Shown one piece after another: positions 12,481 to 25,100 of a stretch of DNA of 64,000 nt. A program made the translations under genes and the position numbers. The DNA comes from Bolinopsis microptera (taxonomy: Eukaryota > Ctenophora > Tentaculata > Lobata > Bolinopsidae): NCBI RefSeq assembly GCF_026151205.1, contig NC_087084.1:2636845-2700844 (forward strand), read 5' to 3'. A model generated the notes under the pieces. The model saw only the letters and a list, made by a program, of their open reading frames with translations, made no database searches and had not been told where the DNA came from. Position 1 is the first letter of the stretch; every line of letters begins with the position of its first letter.

Positions 12481-12752
12481 AAACTTATAGCTTGTGGTTG
12501 TGATAAGGCACTGGGCAGGCTGGCACCAGTAGCAAGCCACAGATTTAATGCTATTGTGGGGGGATCACGAGTCCCGACGAAAATGGCCAAATTCTCGTTC
12601 TCAACAAGAAAATGGCGTATTTTATCATATTCCATACAACCTGGGGGCCCCAGGCTTTACTGTTTATACTTTATAAGCATGCAGATATGGAAGTCGTTTT
12701 AAATACTTCGTACCTACATTATGTTCTAACCACGGACTAAGATTGTGCCGCG

Positions 12753-12793
12753 CAGTGGAGACTCGTTTGACGTAAAAAAACGAGTCTCCACTG
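12753..12793. repeat. short perfect hairpin
   Basis: CAGTGGAGACTCGTTT at 12753-12768 is the exact reverse complement of 12778-12793, with a 9-base loop. GGAAGCCGTCCTA occurs nearby at about 12807 and 12874. Nothing else is supported between 12480 and 14040, apart from an unclassified repeat-like tract ending in AAGAAGAAGAA near 13910. Confidence 0.6.
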
Positions 12794-14039
12794 AGACTAA
12801 AAAGTGGAAGCCGTCCTATTATACAGGGCTTCCATTTTTCTGGAATCTGGATAGCCTGGCCTAGGCCTATTAACGGAAGCCGTCCTACGTCTAAGGGGTG
12901 TTAAACTTAAAGTCTTTGAAGGTGAATTATTAGTACTAACTGACAGCTGTCGGTATATTGATTTAGCGAAGAAATAAAAGAGTTATCATCTGTCTACTTT
13001 TTAAAGTTTAAAAGTTTCTGAAACAATGCTGCAAAAGTATCCAGAGACATAGTAAACTTTCCTTAGTTCAATTTTACAGGTAACAGGGTGTTGTGGCAGC
13101 TGGTTTGAAAAGATAAATAGAGTCCAAGACCTGCAGTTCATAGACCGTTTTGTAAAGAAACAAGAGGACACGTTTACAAGACCATGTCTTTAGAACAGCT
13201 CCCGAAAGAGTCCTCTAGTTACTCAGATCTGCAAATATCACGTGATATAGTGATAGTAATACCACTGTTATGTTGTAAGTTACCTTATACAAACTGATAT
13301 TAACGTACTGAGAGCATTAACGGGGGCGAATATTGTTCCCTTTAATTACCATCTGATGATCTAATTACCATATTCATTGTTCATTGTTATATCAACTTCT
13401 AACCAGACAAAACAAAATGAAAAAAGCACTAATAACTCGACAAGCAGCCCCAGGAAAATTCGAAAACCTCGCCGAGCCTCCACGCGGTATGGGATAGGAG
13501 GCTCAAACGACTAGCCATCTCTACTACAAAGGAAAGAAGGAAAGGCTCTAGTAGCCATTACTTACCCTAAAACCGCAGCAAAACCGCTCTTTCCCGCAGG
13601 CAAATAACACCTTCCGCAGAAAACTAACAGTCATACGAGTTGCAAAGAGTAGGACACGAACCGCTCCTGGAAGTCCCTGTTTCTCCGTCCTAAACCGATT
13701 GGGTTGCACCAGGGGTGGTGGTAACAAAGCTTCAAGACTCCAGGAGTCTGTTGCCTATATCTAATATCTATATGATTAACATGAATATGGTATATTGTTT
13801 GGGAGTCTCTCTCCAGCAGCAGGAATTGAAGACGTAGGGACGCGTTGTGAAAGCCACCGTACATGCAGGCTTAGTGGCTTACAGTCGACTCCAACCAATA
13901 AGAAGAAGAACTCGACAAGCAATATGTATAATGCCACTGTTGAATGGAATATTGTTATTCATTACCATGAAAATAAGTATTTTATAATTTCTGGCCCCTG
14001 TTACCGACATAATATGTGACCTGTTACTTGATATTCGCG

Positions 14040-14230
14040 ATACATCTAGTTGGGGACTTCAACGCAAGAACAGGTAACCTTAACGCAGATGAAACTGTTC
14101 AGCCCTGCAATGAGGAACAGGTCAAATCGAGTCCTACCCCACTTACCACAAACAACGAGCAAGCAGGGACCCTGTCGTCAAATACCGGGGATCCTGTCGT
14201 CAATGACCGGGGTCTATTCCAGTACATCAA
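14040..14230 (+). mobile_element. LINE fragment with APE motif GDFNARTG
   Basis: VGDFNARTGNLNADETVQPC is the diagnostic GDFN motif of LINE AP-endonucleases. The following sequence matches the 5' part of the fragment at 11310 and carries an internal duplication of CCTGTCGTCAATGACCGGGG-like words. Truncated on both sides. Confidence 0.75.
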
Positions 14231-14802
14231 TAGTTAATTATCTCTTAATATTGGCATTTTGCTCGGGTATTGTCAACATGTTCTAAATAAGAAAGCGGAC
14301 TAAAACACTCTACTAATTGTGGTGGAAATCACTTCCTTGGTCCTCAGGGTTAAGGAGGGGATAGAAAAGGAAGAACTATACAAGTTTAGATTCCTCAGCA
14401 ATATGACGGTGAAGGTTTATTAGTCAAAACTATTCACATTTCACACCGCCCAATAAATTAACAGCCAATGAACCAATTTAGAAGAAAAATATATGAGGCA
14501 TAACACATAATCACAATAAATTAACATAATATAGTTGTCCGTATAAATAGACGCAGATTAGAAAATAAAAGCAGTAGTCACTCCTTATTTTATCTATTTT
14601 CTTTGCCGCATGAGAATTTAATTCAAGTTGCTTAAATTCTTTCGGCTTGGCACGGGTTTCAAAGAGAGTAAATTGTGTGCATTCGTAGATTCCACTACCA
14701 TCGTGTAACTTCGTTAAAAATACTCAAGTAATTTGTTCTCTGGTATTTTAAATTAAATTACGTACCGCGTTAACACCACGCAAGATAAATTTTCTCAAAA
14801 AA

Positions 14803-14957
14803 CTGCAGTGACTGAGAATTGAAACGGCTGTCAGTCGTCAGATGTAAAATGCAAATTTGAGTTATCAAATTACAAATTTAGTATCTTCTTGACAGTTTTA
14901 GTGTCTACTCGAGTACTCGCAATTCGAATTAAGAAAATACGAAACCTTGGGAGAAAC
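14803..14957 (+). repeat. dispersed repeat of about 155 bp (copy 1 of 3)
   Basis: The block starts CTGCAGTGACTGAGAATTGA and ends near CGAAACCTTGGGAGAAA. It recurs at 17361-17522 (through the segmental duplication) and independently at 32293-32452. No coding capacity. Confidence 0.85.
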
Positions 14958-15761
14958 TAGAATGCATCCTGCACTGTAAGGCACCATTTCTGACATTGCT
15001 GACATTTTTCACGATACCATGCCTCCGGGCCGGGCACTGTTTAGCAATAACGTGCGCTACATATCACAAAATACCTCTTGACTATATAACTGACACGTGA
15101 GCACGTCTTCAGGATGGTCACGTGACAACGAAAACGTAATCACGAGACCTGACAACTGCACGTGTGTAATTTCCGAACGGCTTATTCAAGAAAACGGTAA
15201 GAGTTAAGGGATTGGTTTTTTTCGTATAGTTTCGACAAAATTCTGACGAAGCCAATAAGCACATTTTAAAAAAATTGGATACGTTTTGGGCGCTCAGAAT
15301 TAAATTAACTCAAATGCAGCCGGTTTCGACTGAGCGAGTTCATGCTTGTGCACTGTTTTAAATTTTGCACCGTTTATAATTTTGCAATTCAACTGTGATA
15401 GTGAAGTCCCGGCCGTAGGCACGGGTTACACTTATAGTATTCAATATGACGGCCCCAATGTTAATGTGGCTCTTGCTATGTGTTGGTTCAGCCGAATTAA
15501 TTATTATATTATCAAGTTTATTTTTCTAGTGTAGTTTGTTGTCACTTGTCATCCAGCCACACAATAAGCAACTTATATTGCAGTACCATTTATCAATTAG
15601 TATATCAAAATATGTCATTGTAAATTTTGCATGGCTGAAATGTGACGTTTGATTTATATATATATAATAATTAATTGAATTTTCAAAACAAACAAAAAAT
15701 ATTGATTAAATTACATTAATTCCTTACTTTGCAATCTAAAAGCTCCTGAATGTGGATCCCA

Positions 15762-15918
15762 GTTCAATATGTAACAGAGTTTTATGTTAACAGTAAACGA
15801 CGCAGCGAAACTATCGGACTACGATGTATGGGGACTTGCCACCCCATGGCAACATTAAAATATATTAACTCTGTTACATCGTTTCCTGTTAATATAAAAC
15901 TCCGTTACAAATTGAACG
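15762..15918. mobile_element. MITE-like inverted-repeat element
   Basis: Both ends are inverted repeats of about 38 bp (GTTCAATATGTAACAGAG at left, CTCCGTTACAAATTGAAC at right). The duplicated copy is at about 18330-18485. The centre (GAAACTATCGGACTACGATG) occurs independently on the opposite strand at about 45050-45117, so the family is mobile. Confidence 0.7.
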
Positions 15919-16072
15919 GGTATCTGGCGATACTACTATACTTCTATATTACTATATAACACCTAATTAGTATTGACAAAATTGATTCCACAAGGCCAAT
16001 GATAAACAAATAATAAGTTATTCATAAGTTATTTATAAGTTAAAATAAATAGTAAGTTCAATAGCCACAGAC

Positions 16073-16174
16073 CTGCCCACCACATCATGAGTTGGAACTT
16101 GCAGGGTATCTTCTGGCGGAGGTTTAAGTTTAGTAGTCCCGATAGGGGGAACACATTCACTAGACGGGCTACAG
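16073..16174 (-). CDS. exchanger exon (copy A), [11 protein letters not shown] segment
   Basis: Acceptor TTTCAG at 16175-16180 and donor GTCTGT below 16073. It encodes [15 protein letters not shown] and ends LMMWWAG, matching the NHE6/7/9 segment RAAHIYPLSFFLN..MMMFSG. It begins with two bases that complete the codon split with the 16425 exon and ends one base into a codon. It is the last exchanger exon recognised. Confidence 0.85.
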
Positions 16175-19100
16175 CTGAAATTATATGGTCCTGTCTGGGT
16201 CTTTGTTGTTATTTTTACTTTCATTTGGTAAATATATATTATCATTTCTTTAATTAAATTGACTAATAATAAACTGTTATGAATAGTTATAATAGTGACT
16301 CTTTAATTGACTAATAATAAACTATTAGCTATGATTAAATACGATATCCCGTATCTTACCGATAGCAAGGAATGACTAATAATAAACTATTAGCTATGAT
16401 TAAATACAATATCCCGTATCTTACCGATAGCAAGGAATGAGCACACAATAAACCCAGGTCTCCACTCGTGACCATCGTACGTGAACAAGAACAGCCCGAT
16501 GTAGGAGAACACGAAGTTCTCAGCCAGAAAGTTCAGTGTTTCAAACAGTTCGAACACGCGCTGCTTTGATTCCACAGAGAGATTACGGGAGGTGTAGTGC
16601 GCTTGTGTTATCGCACAGAAGAGGATACCCACAATACCTGGAATGCAGGGTTTGGTAGAAGCACGTACAATATCTTCAAGTATGGGGGAAGTATTAACTA
16701 GAAACAAGTAGGTAGTTACGGACATTTTCTCAGCCTAAACTTTTTTTGCCGCCATTTAAATTTATTCAAGTCTCCATGTTGTATATTCTGTATTATTTGA
16801 TGGAAGTTTAAAATCAAATCCTTCTGTCTATGAAGTTTAAGATGATGATAATGACGCATAATGACGCATAATGACGCATAATGACGTATAATGACGTATG
16901 ATGACGTAATAGTATGACATACCAGTAAAACCGGCAGCCTCAGAGAGAAGGAAGGAAGAGTAACTCATCAGGGTGAAGAGAGATGTCTCCAAAACGGGGA
17001 AATCACAGAGTCGTGTTAACTTAGTTATCATAGCTGTTATCAGACCTGACAGTTAATTTATTAGTCACAGAGTCGTGTTAACTTAGTTATCATATCTGTT
17101 ATCAGACCTAACAGTTAATTTATTTAACTGATTGGTAGAAATTGTGAGCAACCGATAAATATCCAATTGTGACACTTTAAGCTCAATTTGTCCCGATTGA
17201 CAAGAGCTTAACAATTCTTTAGGTTACTTTAGGATATGGTTGCAGGTCGTAGATTCCGACCACATGTAAACTTCGTTAAAATACCAATAACTCTGTGTCT
17301 TGTATTTTAATTAAATTACGTACCCGCGTTAACACCAAGCACGATAAATGTTCTCAAAAAGCTGCAGTGACTGAGAATTGAAACGGCAGTCAGTGTCAGT
17401 CGTCAGATGTAAAATGCAAATTTGAGTTATCAAATTACAAATTTAGTATCTTCTTGACAGTTTAGTGTCTACTCGAGTACTCGCAATTCGAATTAAGAAA
17501 ATACGAAACCTTGGGAGAAACTCAGAATGCATCCTGCACTGTAAGGCACCATTTCTGACATTGCTGACATTTTTCACGATACCATGCCTCCGGGCCGGGC
17601 ACTGTTTAGCAATAACGTGCGCTACATATCACAAAATACCTCTTGACTATATAACTGACACGTGAGCACGTCTTCAGGATGGTCACGTGACAACGAAAAC
17701 GTAATCACGAGACCTGACAACTGCACGTGTGTAATTTCCGAACGGCTTATTCAAGAAAACGGTTAAGAGTTAAGGGATTGGTTTTTTTCGTATAGTTTCG
17801 ACAAAAATTCTGACGAAGCCAATAAGCACATTTTAAAAAAATTGGATACGTTTTGGGCGCTCAGAATTAAATTAACTCAAATGCAGCGGTTTCGACTGAG
17901 CGAGTTCATGCTTGTGCACTGTTTTAAATTTTGCACCGTTTATAATTTTGCAATTCAACTGTGATAGTGAAGTCCCGGCCGTAGGCACGGGTTACACTTG
18001 TAGTATTCAATATGACGGCCCCAATGTTAATGTGGCTCTTGCTATGTGTTGGTTCAGCCGAATTAATTATTATATTATCAAGTATATTTTTCTAGTGTAG
18101 TTTGTTGTCACTTGTCATCCAGCCACACAATAAGCAACTTATATTGCAGTTACCATTTATCAATTAGTATATCAAAATATGTCATTGTAATTTTGCATGG
18201 CTGAATGTGACGTTTGATTTATATATATAATAATTAATTGCAATTTTCCAAAACAAACAAAAAATATTGATTAAATTACATTAATTCCTTACTTTGCAAT
18301 CTAAAAGCTCCTGAATGTGGATCCCAGTTCAATTTGTAACAGATTTTTATGTTAACAGTAAACGACGCAGCGAAACTATCGGACTACGATGTATGGGGAC
18401 TTGCCACCCCATGGCAACATCAAAATATATTGACTCTGTTACATCGTTTCCTGTTAACATAAAACTCCGTTACAAATTGAACGGGTATCTGGCGATACTA
18501 CTATACTACTATATTACTATATAACACCTAATTAGCATTGACAAAATTGATTCCACAAGGCCAATGATAAACAAATAATAAGTTATTCATAAGTTATTTA
18601 TAAGTTAAAATAAATAGTAAGTTCAATAGCCACAGACCTGCCCACCACATCATGAGTTGGAACTTGCAGGGTATCTTCTGGCGGAGGTTTAAGTTTAGTA
18701 GTCCCGATAGGGGAACACATTCACTAGACGGGCTACAGCTGAAAATGATATGGTCCGGTTTGGGTCTTTGTTGTTATTTTTTACTTTCATTTGGTAAATA
18801 TATATTATCATTTCTTTAATTAAATTGACTAATAATAAACTATTAGCTATGATTAAATACAATATCCCGTATCTTACCGATAGCAAGGAATGAGCACGTA
18901 TAATAATGACTCTTTAATTGACTAATAATAAACTATTAGCTATGATTAAATACAATATCCCGTATCTTACCGATAGCAAGGAATGAGCACACAATAAATC
19001 CAGGTCTCACTCGTGACCATCGTACGTGAACAAGAACAGTCCGATGTAGGAAACACGAGTTCTCAGCCAGAAAGTTCAGTGTTTCAAACAGTTCGAACAC

Positions 19101-22100
19101 GCGCTGCTTTGATTCCACAGAGAGATTACGGGAGGTGTAGTGAGCTTGTGTTATCGCACAGAAGAGGATACCCACAATGCCTGGAATGCAGGGTTTGGTA
19201 GAAGCACGTACAATATCTTCAAGTATTAACTAGAAACAAAAAGTTGATGGATATTTTCCCAGCTTAAACATTCTTGTCGCCATTTAAATTCATTCAAGTC
19301 TCCATGTTGTATATTCTGTATTATTTGATGGAAGTTTAAACTAGGCTATCCACTCCGATAATCGTAACCGATAATTATCTCCGATAATTCGTTTAAAAAA
19401 GTTATCTGTTTATCTAGATAAAATATATTTTTATCGGTATAAAAATTCACTAGAAATTACCGAAAATACTGCCACAATACAGTGAAATTTAAAAGAAATA
19501 TTAGTAGTTTTGCCTCTCTCTGTTCCCAAGTTATCCAAGAAACAGTCCCAAATGTCTTCTAGTATGATAGAAGTGGTAGTTTACTTGGATGTGAGCTTAA
19601 GAGGTTTATTTACATTTGTATACTGTAGAACTGTATGAACTGCAGAAATCCAGAGAAGGTTATTGACATTGTTCTCTAGAGGGTGCTGGCGTTTTACCTT
19701 ACAACCATTCTAGAGACGGGCACAAGCATGGTACTGTTAACAGAAGTCAAAATACCGGCAGGGCACTCAATTGAATTCCGGACGTGTTCTGGGGGTGAAA
19801 CATTGTCTTCAAGAGAAGGAATCTGTTGCTCCAAGTTATCCACAGGATAAGGAAACGGTTCACTGAATCACTTTAAATGCTTTACTGTTTTGAAGAGAAC
19901 TGGTACGTAGTACACTACTGTTCTCAGGATAAGGAAACCGTTGGTCTACTGTTTTGAAGAAAAATAGTGCGTTAATGTTCTCAGGGTGGTGTAGTGGTAA
20001 CACGATCTGCGATCGCCTCCCAAGCAGAAGACCCGGGTTCAAATCCGGTCGGATGCAAGTCGGCCAGTTACCAAGCTGTGATTTGGTACAGCTTCGGCTG
20101 GTGATACACACTCTCTGGCTCGTAGGACTAACCCCCCTACAGCTAGTATAGTGCCTCGGCACAGAGTGGCTTAGGGTTACTGAAAAGGAAATAAGCACCT
20201 CAGGCCAACCCACCGTTCGGGAGAGACCTGCCCTTGTATTTTGTCTTTGTTGTTGATGTTCTCAGGAGAAGGAAACCGGCGGTCTACTGTTTTGAAGAGA
20301 ACTGGTACACTACTGTTCTTAGGAGAAGAAAACCGTTGGTCTACTGTTTTGAAGAGAACTGGTGCACTACTGTTCTTAGGAGAAGGAAAATACTGTTTTC
20401 TGGAGAATGTTCACCCCTGTTCTTAGGATAAGAAAACTGATGCTCTAGTATTTTAAAAAGAATTGGTGCACAACTGTTCCCCGGAGAAGAAAACTGATGC
20501 TCTAGTATTTTCAAAAGAAAGGAAGTGGTACTTTACCAAGATTACTGGTAAAACAGTCATAAAGCTCGACAATTAGTTTTTGTGAAATTTGGAAAACATT
20601 TTGGCTTTGGCCTTCAGCAGAAAATTATCGGTTTTATCGGTTTTATCTAGATAAAACCTAAATCTTTATCTGTTTATCTAGATAAAAAATTTCATACCGA
20701 TAATGGATAGCCTAGTTTAAACTCAAATCCTTCTGTCTATGAAGTTTATGATGATGATAATGACGTATAATGACGTATACTGAGTACTGACGTATGATGA
20801 CGTAATATGACGTACCAGTAAAACCAGCAGCCTCAGAGAGAAGGAAGGAAGAGTAACTCATCAGGGTGAAGAGAGATGTCTCCAAAACGGGAAAATCACA
20901 GAGTCGTGTTAACTTAGTTATCATAGCTGTTATCAGACCTAACAGTTAATTTATTAGTCAGCAAACTTAGTTAACTGATTGGTAGATATTGTGAGCAACC
21001 GATAAATATTCAATTGTGACACTTTAAGCTCAATTTGTCCCGTTTGACAAGAGCCCCAATTAACCCAATTAACCCAATTAATCCAATTAGTAACACTTAC
21101 CCACGACAGTTCCGATGAAGAAGGAGCCGAAGAAAGTGAGACAGAATTGTCCCACACAGGATAAGAATCCTACGGCACTAAATGAAGCGTTCCTGTAGGG
21201 CGCATACGATAGCACTGACCTGGGGAAATTAGCTTGTAAACTAGTAATTAGTCAATTAGCTAAAAGTCAGTAATTAGTTAATTAGCTTTTCAACATGTAA
21301 ACTAGCCATGCATTTAGTAGGTAACTTTATTGCACTAATTATATATTTACATGAGTTATATAAATATTATCTAGTTACTTAGTTACAAAAACAGTACCAC
21401 ACTCACTCGAACAAGACGATAGCGACAGCGTCGTTCATTACTGACTCTCCAAAGATAAGAGCGTACAGGTCAACATCCACGTTCAGCTCAGAAAATAACG
21501 CCAGTACAGTTACTGAAATAGGGAAAGTTAATCCTCTGCGGCTTTTAAAGGAGGTGACAATCTTTGTAACAGTTGAAATGTAAGATTTAGGAAAGTTTTT
21601 AGTTTGGATGCCGTCGATCTATTATCAGTTATATTCAATGTATTATTGAATATTATATTCAATGTATTATTGAATATATCAACATATATTGAATGTTGAA
21701 GTAATATACCGGGCCGGATTGATCGCGCGCGCGTTTTATTGAACCACATGCTTTTTTGCGCGGAAAATCTATAATCAGCCTCTTCGCGCCTTCCAACCGA
21801 AATATGAGTAGACCTTATTAAACGAAGCGCAGGTGTGCTCCCAATAAATACATTTAACAATTAATACGGTAACATAACACAAGATCGAACTGTTGTCCTC
21901 CGTAATAATTAGATTATACACAATAGAGAAAGAGTGTTCGTATCACAATCGTAATCGAGCAATAATAGAATCGTTTAACTGATTAAATGTGAAGATGGAT
22001 CTAGATAATATAACTCAGCTCTCAGATTCAAGGGGTTTGTTCCAGTGCAAGAAACAATGCACCGTAGAAATTCCATGAAGAAACTAGTAAGATGACGTGT

Positions 22101-25100
22101 CGGTTAATAATGTAAGTTTGAAATTCAGCGTTGTCTGTAAGAATGTAGAATATGCGAACTACAAATTCTATGGTTAAACTGTTTCCCACACATTCCGTAT
22201 AGCAATGTATTTTATCCTCATTATTAAGTTATTAATTTAAAACTTCTAGTAAAGACTAAATAACTAGTTTCTGAAAAATAGAATTCACATTCTAACATTT
22301 CAAGTACTCAGCCCTATATACCTGGATCAGTGGCTGATATGAGAGCTCCAAACAGTAAACACTCGAAAAATATGAACTCCTCTTTGAGCCCTGCTTCCAT
22401 TCCCGTCTGACAGTACAGCCACATAATGGCTCTGAAAGAAAAGGGAATAAGATGGGTTTAAGAGTCGCATGACGTAATGTTGATAGGTGAAAATTCTGTT
22501 TTTCCTCCACTAGCGAGCTCAACAAATGAATTAATGGTTAACTGCTTGTTTCATTTGTTGAGCTCGCTAGTGGAGGAAAACAGAATTTTCACCTATCAAC
22601 AGAAAAGGGAATGTTTAGCAGGGTTATTTTACTTCCTATTCTGTTTTAATACCGTAATATCAGGATGTATGATTATGTAATACACCTACTATGACTAGGA
22701 GACGTAGTCGATACATACAAATGTTGTAATCGCACATTATTGTACCACTATTGTATCGTGTACTTTTTATGCATTACATCCCATGTTCATTATTCCAATA
22801 TTCCATATACATTATCCCATATACATTTTACAGAATACACACTGTATTTCTAAACTTGAGCTGTTTCTGTACACATACACAACATAAAGAAACTGATTTT
22901 AACCCCACAGAAACATATATTTACTGTTTAATTTTATAAATTCGCTTTGTGAATAATCGATTAGACACATTGTCCATGATCAATAAAAATTAAAAGAATG
23001 TAAAAGAAATAAAGAAGCTAAACATCTAACTCCATATTCCATAACCCACATGTGCATTTAGCACATTTTTAGCACATGTTGCACATTTATAGCACATTTT
23101 TAGGGAGTGCCCTCCATTCGCTGGTCTTCGAATAATTTCCCACCAATTTAATCGAATAGCCGACAGTTTTTCCTACACAGGGATACCAAGTTTGTGCAAT
23201 GCATGGCCACAATGTTAAAACGCGCTGAATGGTGACAATTTAGTGTAGTGTATATTTATGACTGAGATGTTTAGAGAGCAAAATTTCTGATAATTCTGTA
23301 CATGCAACCAAGGGAAACTGCTATTTTTCAGGTAAAGGAAACTGGTCAACATTTCAATGTAACTACATCATGTTCTTAAATTCTTTATCATATTTTTAAC
23401 TGAGAGTAAGTTTAACCTGGACTACAGCACATTAGCCTGGGGAGACAGTGCACAGCCCTCATGGCACTAAGCAGGAATGTAACCAGATACTAGAAATGTA
23501 GTGAAAGTGTGGAAAAGTACCCGACTACCTGACTTCTCTCGTGTGGAGCTATACATAAACGGTTTCTTGGGCAGGTCCCCTGGGTATGTGTGGTATGTGT
23601 GGTATGTTATAGAAATGTGTATGTTAAATACTTATTAAGTACTTATAGAGGCACTGCAGGTTCTAAATGTCACACACACATTCACTTGCACTCAAAATCA
23701 CGAACTATTTATATTGTGTGATAACTACATAATTACCCCTCTATTTTGTAACAAGTCAGTTATTTCATGGGGCGAACTTACAACTCAGTACATGTATTAT
23801 ATAAAACATTATAAGCGGTGTTAAGTTTCTAAGTAACTTTAACAATGACAATGTACACTAGTGAAATAGTTTACTAGATTTGCCATGCTGTTAGAATACA
23901 AACAGTGTAATATATATATACCGGGCCATCCTGGTATATATATATGGGTCAACTAGACCTGTATAAGCCAGGGGAACGGCCCATAGCAGGGTAACCAGGA
24001 TGACCCGGTACCCAAAAATTAATTAGCACAAACAGTGCAATGAAGGACAGTAAAATTAGGATTCCTGCCTAGATAGAGCCACAGTTTGGGTAAGGACCAC
24101 GTGGACCAGCTCAGACATTATAATAAGGAGTGTAGTAGTGTTAGTTGTAGGTGTAGTAGTGTTAGTTGTGGAGTGTAGTAGTGTTAGTTGTGGAGTGTAG
24201 TAGTGTTAGTTGGGAGTGTAGTAGTGTTAGTTGGGAGTGTAGTAGTGTTAGTTGTGGAGTGTAGTAGTGTTAGTTGTAGGTGTAGTAGTGTTATTTGGGA
24301 GTGTAGTAGTGTTAGTTGGGAGTGTAGTAGTGTTAGTTGGTAGTGTAGTAGTGTTAGTTGTAGGTGTAGTAGTGTTAGTTGTAGGTGTAGTAGTGTTAGT
24401 TGGGAGTTTAGTAGTGTTAGTTGTGAGTGTAGTAGTGTTAGTTGGGAGTTTAGTAGTGTTAGTTGTGGGTGTAGTAGTGTTAGTTGGGAGTTTAGTAGTG
24501 TTAGTTGTGGAGTGTAGTAGTGTTAGTGGGAGTGTAGTAGTGTTAGTTGGGAGTGTAGTAGTGTTAGTTGTGGGTGTAGTAGTATTAAATGTGGGTGTAG
24601 TAGTGTTAGTTGTGGTGTAGTAGTAGTGTTAGTTGGGAGTTTAGTAGTGTTAGTTGTGGGTTAGTTGTAAACAAACTGTCGGTACAGGGCTTCTTCTCCG
24701 TGTTTTATTAGTGTTACTACTTCCTGCAAGTGTTGTTCATGTTGTACAGTCTACAATAAACAATCACGTGATGTGGCGTGTGTGTGTACTGTGTACTGTG
24801 TACTGTGTACTGTGTACTGTGTACTGTGTACCAGTGTACCAGTGTACCAGTGTACCAGTGTACCAGTGTACCAGTGTACCAGTGTACCAGTGTACTGTGT
24901 ACTGTGTACTGTGTACTGTGTACTGTGTACTGTGTACTGTGTACTGTGTACTGTGTACTGTGTACTGTGTACTGTGTACTGTGTACTGTGTACTGTGTAC
25001 TGTGTAATGTGTAATGTGTACTGTGTACTGTGTACTGTGTACTGTGTACTGTGTACTGTGTAACAGTGTACTGTGTACTGTGTACTGTGTACACTGAACT

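Larger units (their letters stand above)
14685..17209. repeat. tandem segmental duplication, copy A (carries exchanger exons)
   Basis: About 2.5 kb is repeated immediately downstream at 17245-21055. The copies differ by scattered substitutions and many 1-bp indels, and by a 1.4-kb insertion present only in copy B. Copy A has three intact exchanger exons. Between 14958 and 15760 it holds no recognised gene; both copies contain a signal-peptide-like 27-codon frame (about 15447-15530 in A). Confidence 0.9.
17245..21055. repeat. tandem segmental duplication, copy B (decayed exons, with insertion)
   Basis: Counterpart of 14685-17209. Its three exchanger exons correspond one to one with copy A, but two carry single-base deletions. 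A 1375-bp element with TIRs lies at 19341-20715. The pattern fits either an old duplicate losing function or an unmerged second haplotype with residual read errors. Confidence 0.9.

Noticed and set aside
15447-15530. Signal-peptide-like frame [17 protein letters not shown], also at about 18012
   Set aside because: Only 27 codons before a stop, no convincing downstream exon, and it is duplicated merely because it lies in the segmental duplication.
19986-20060. Functional tRNA-Gly gene
   Set aside because: A and B boxes are present, but the acceptor stem does not pair, and the unit continues into a 270-bp SINE body with its own TSD.
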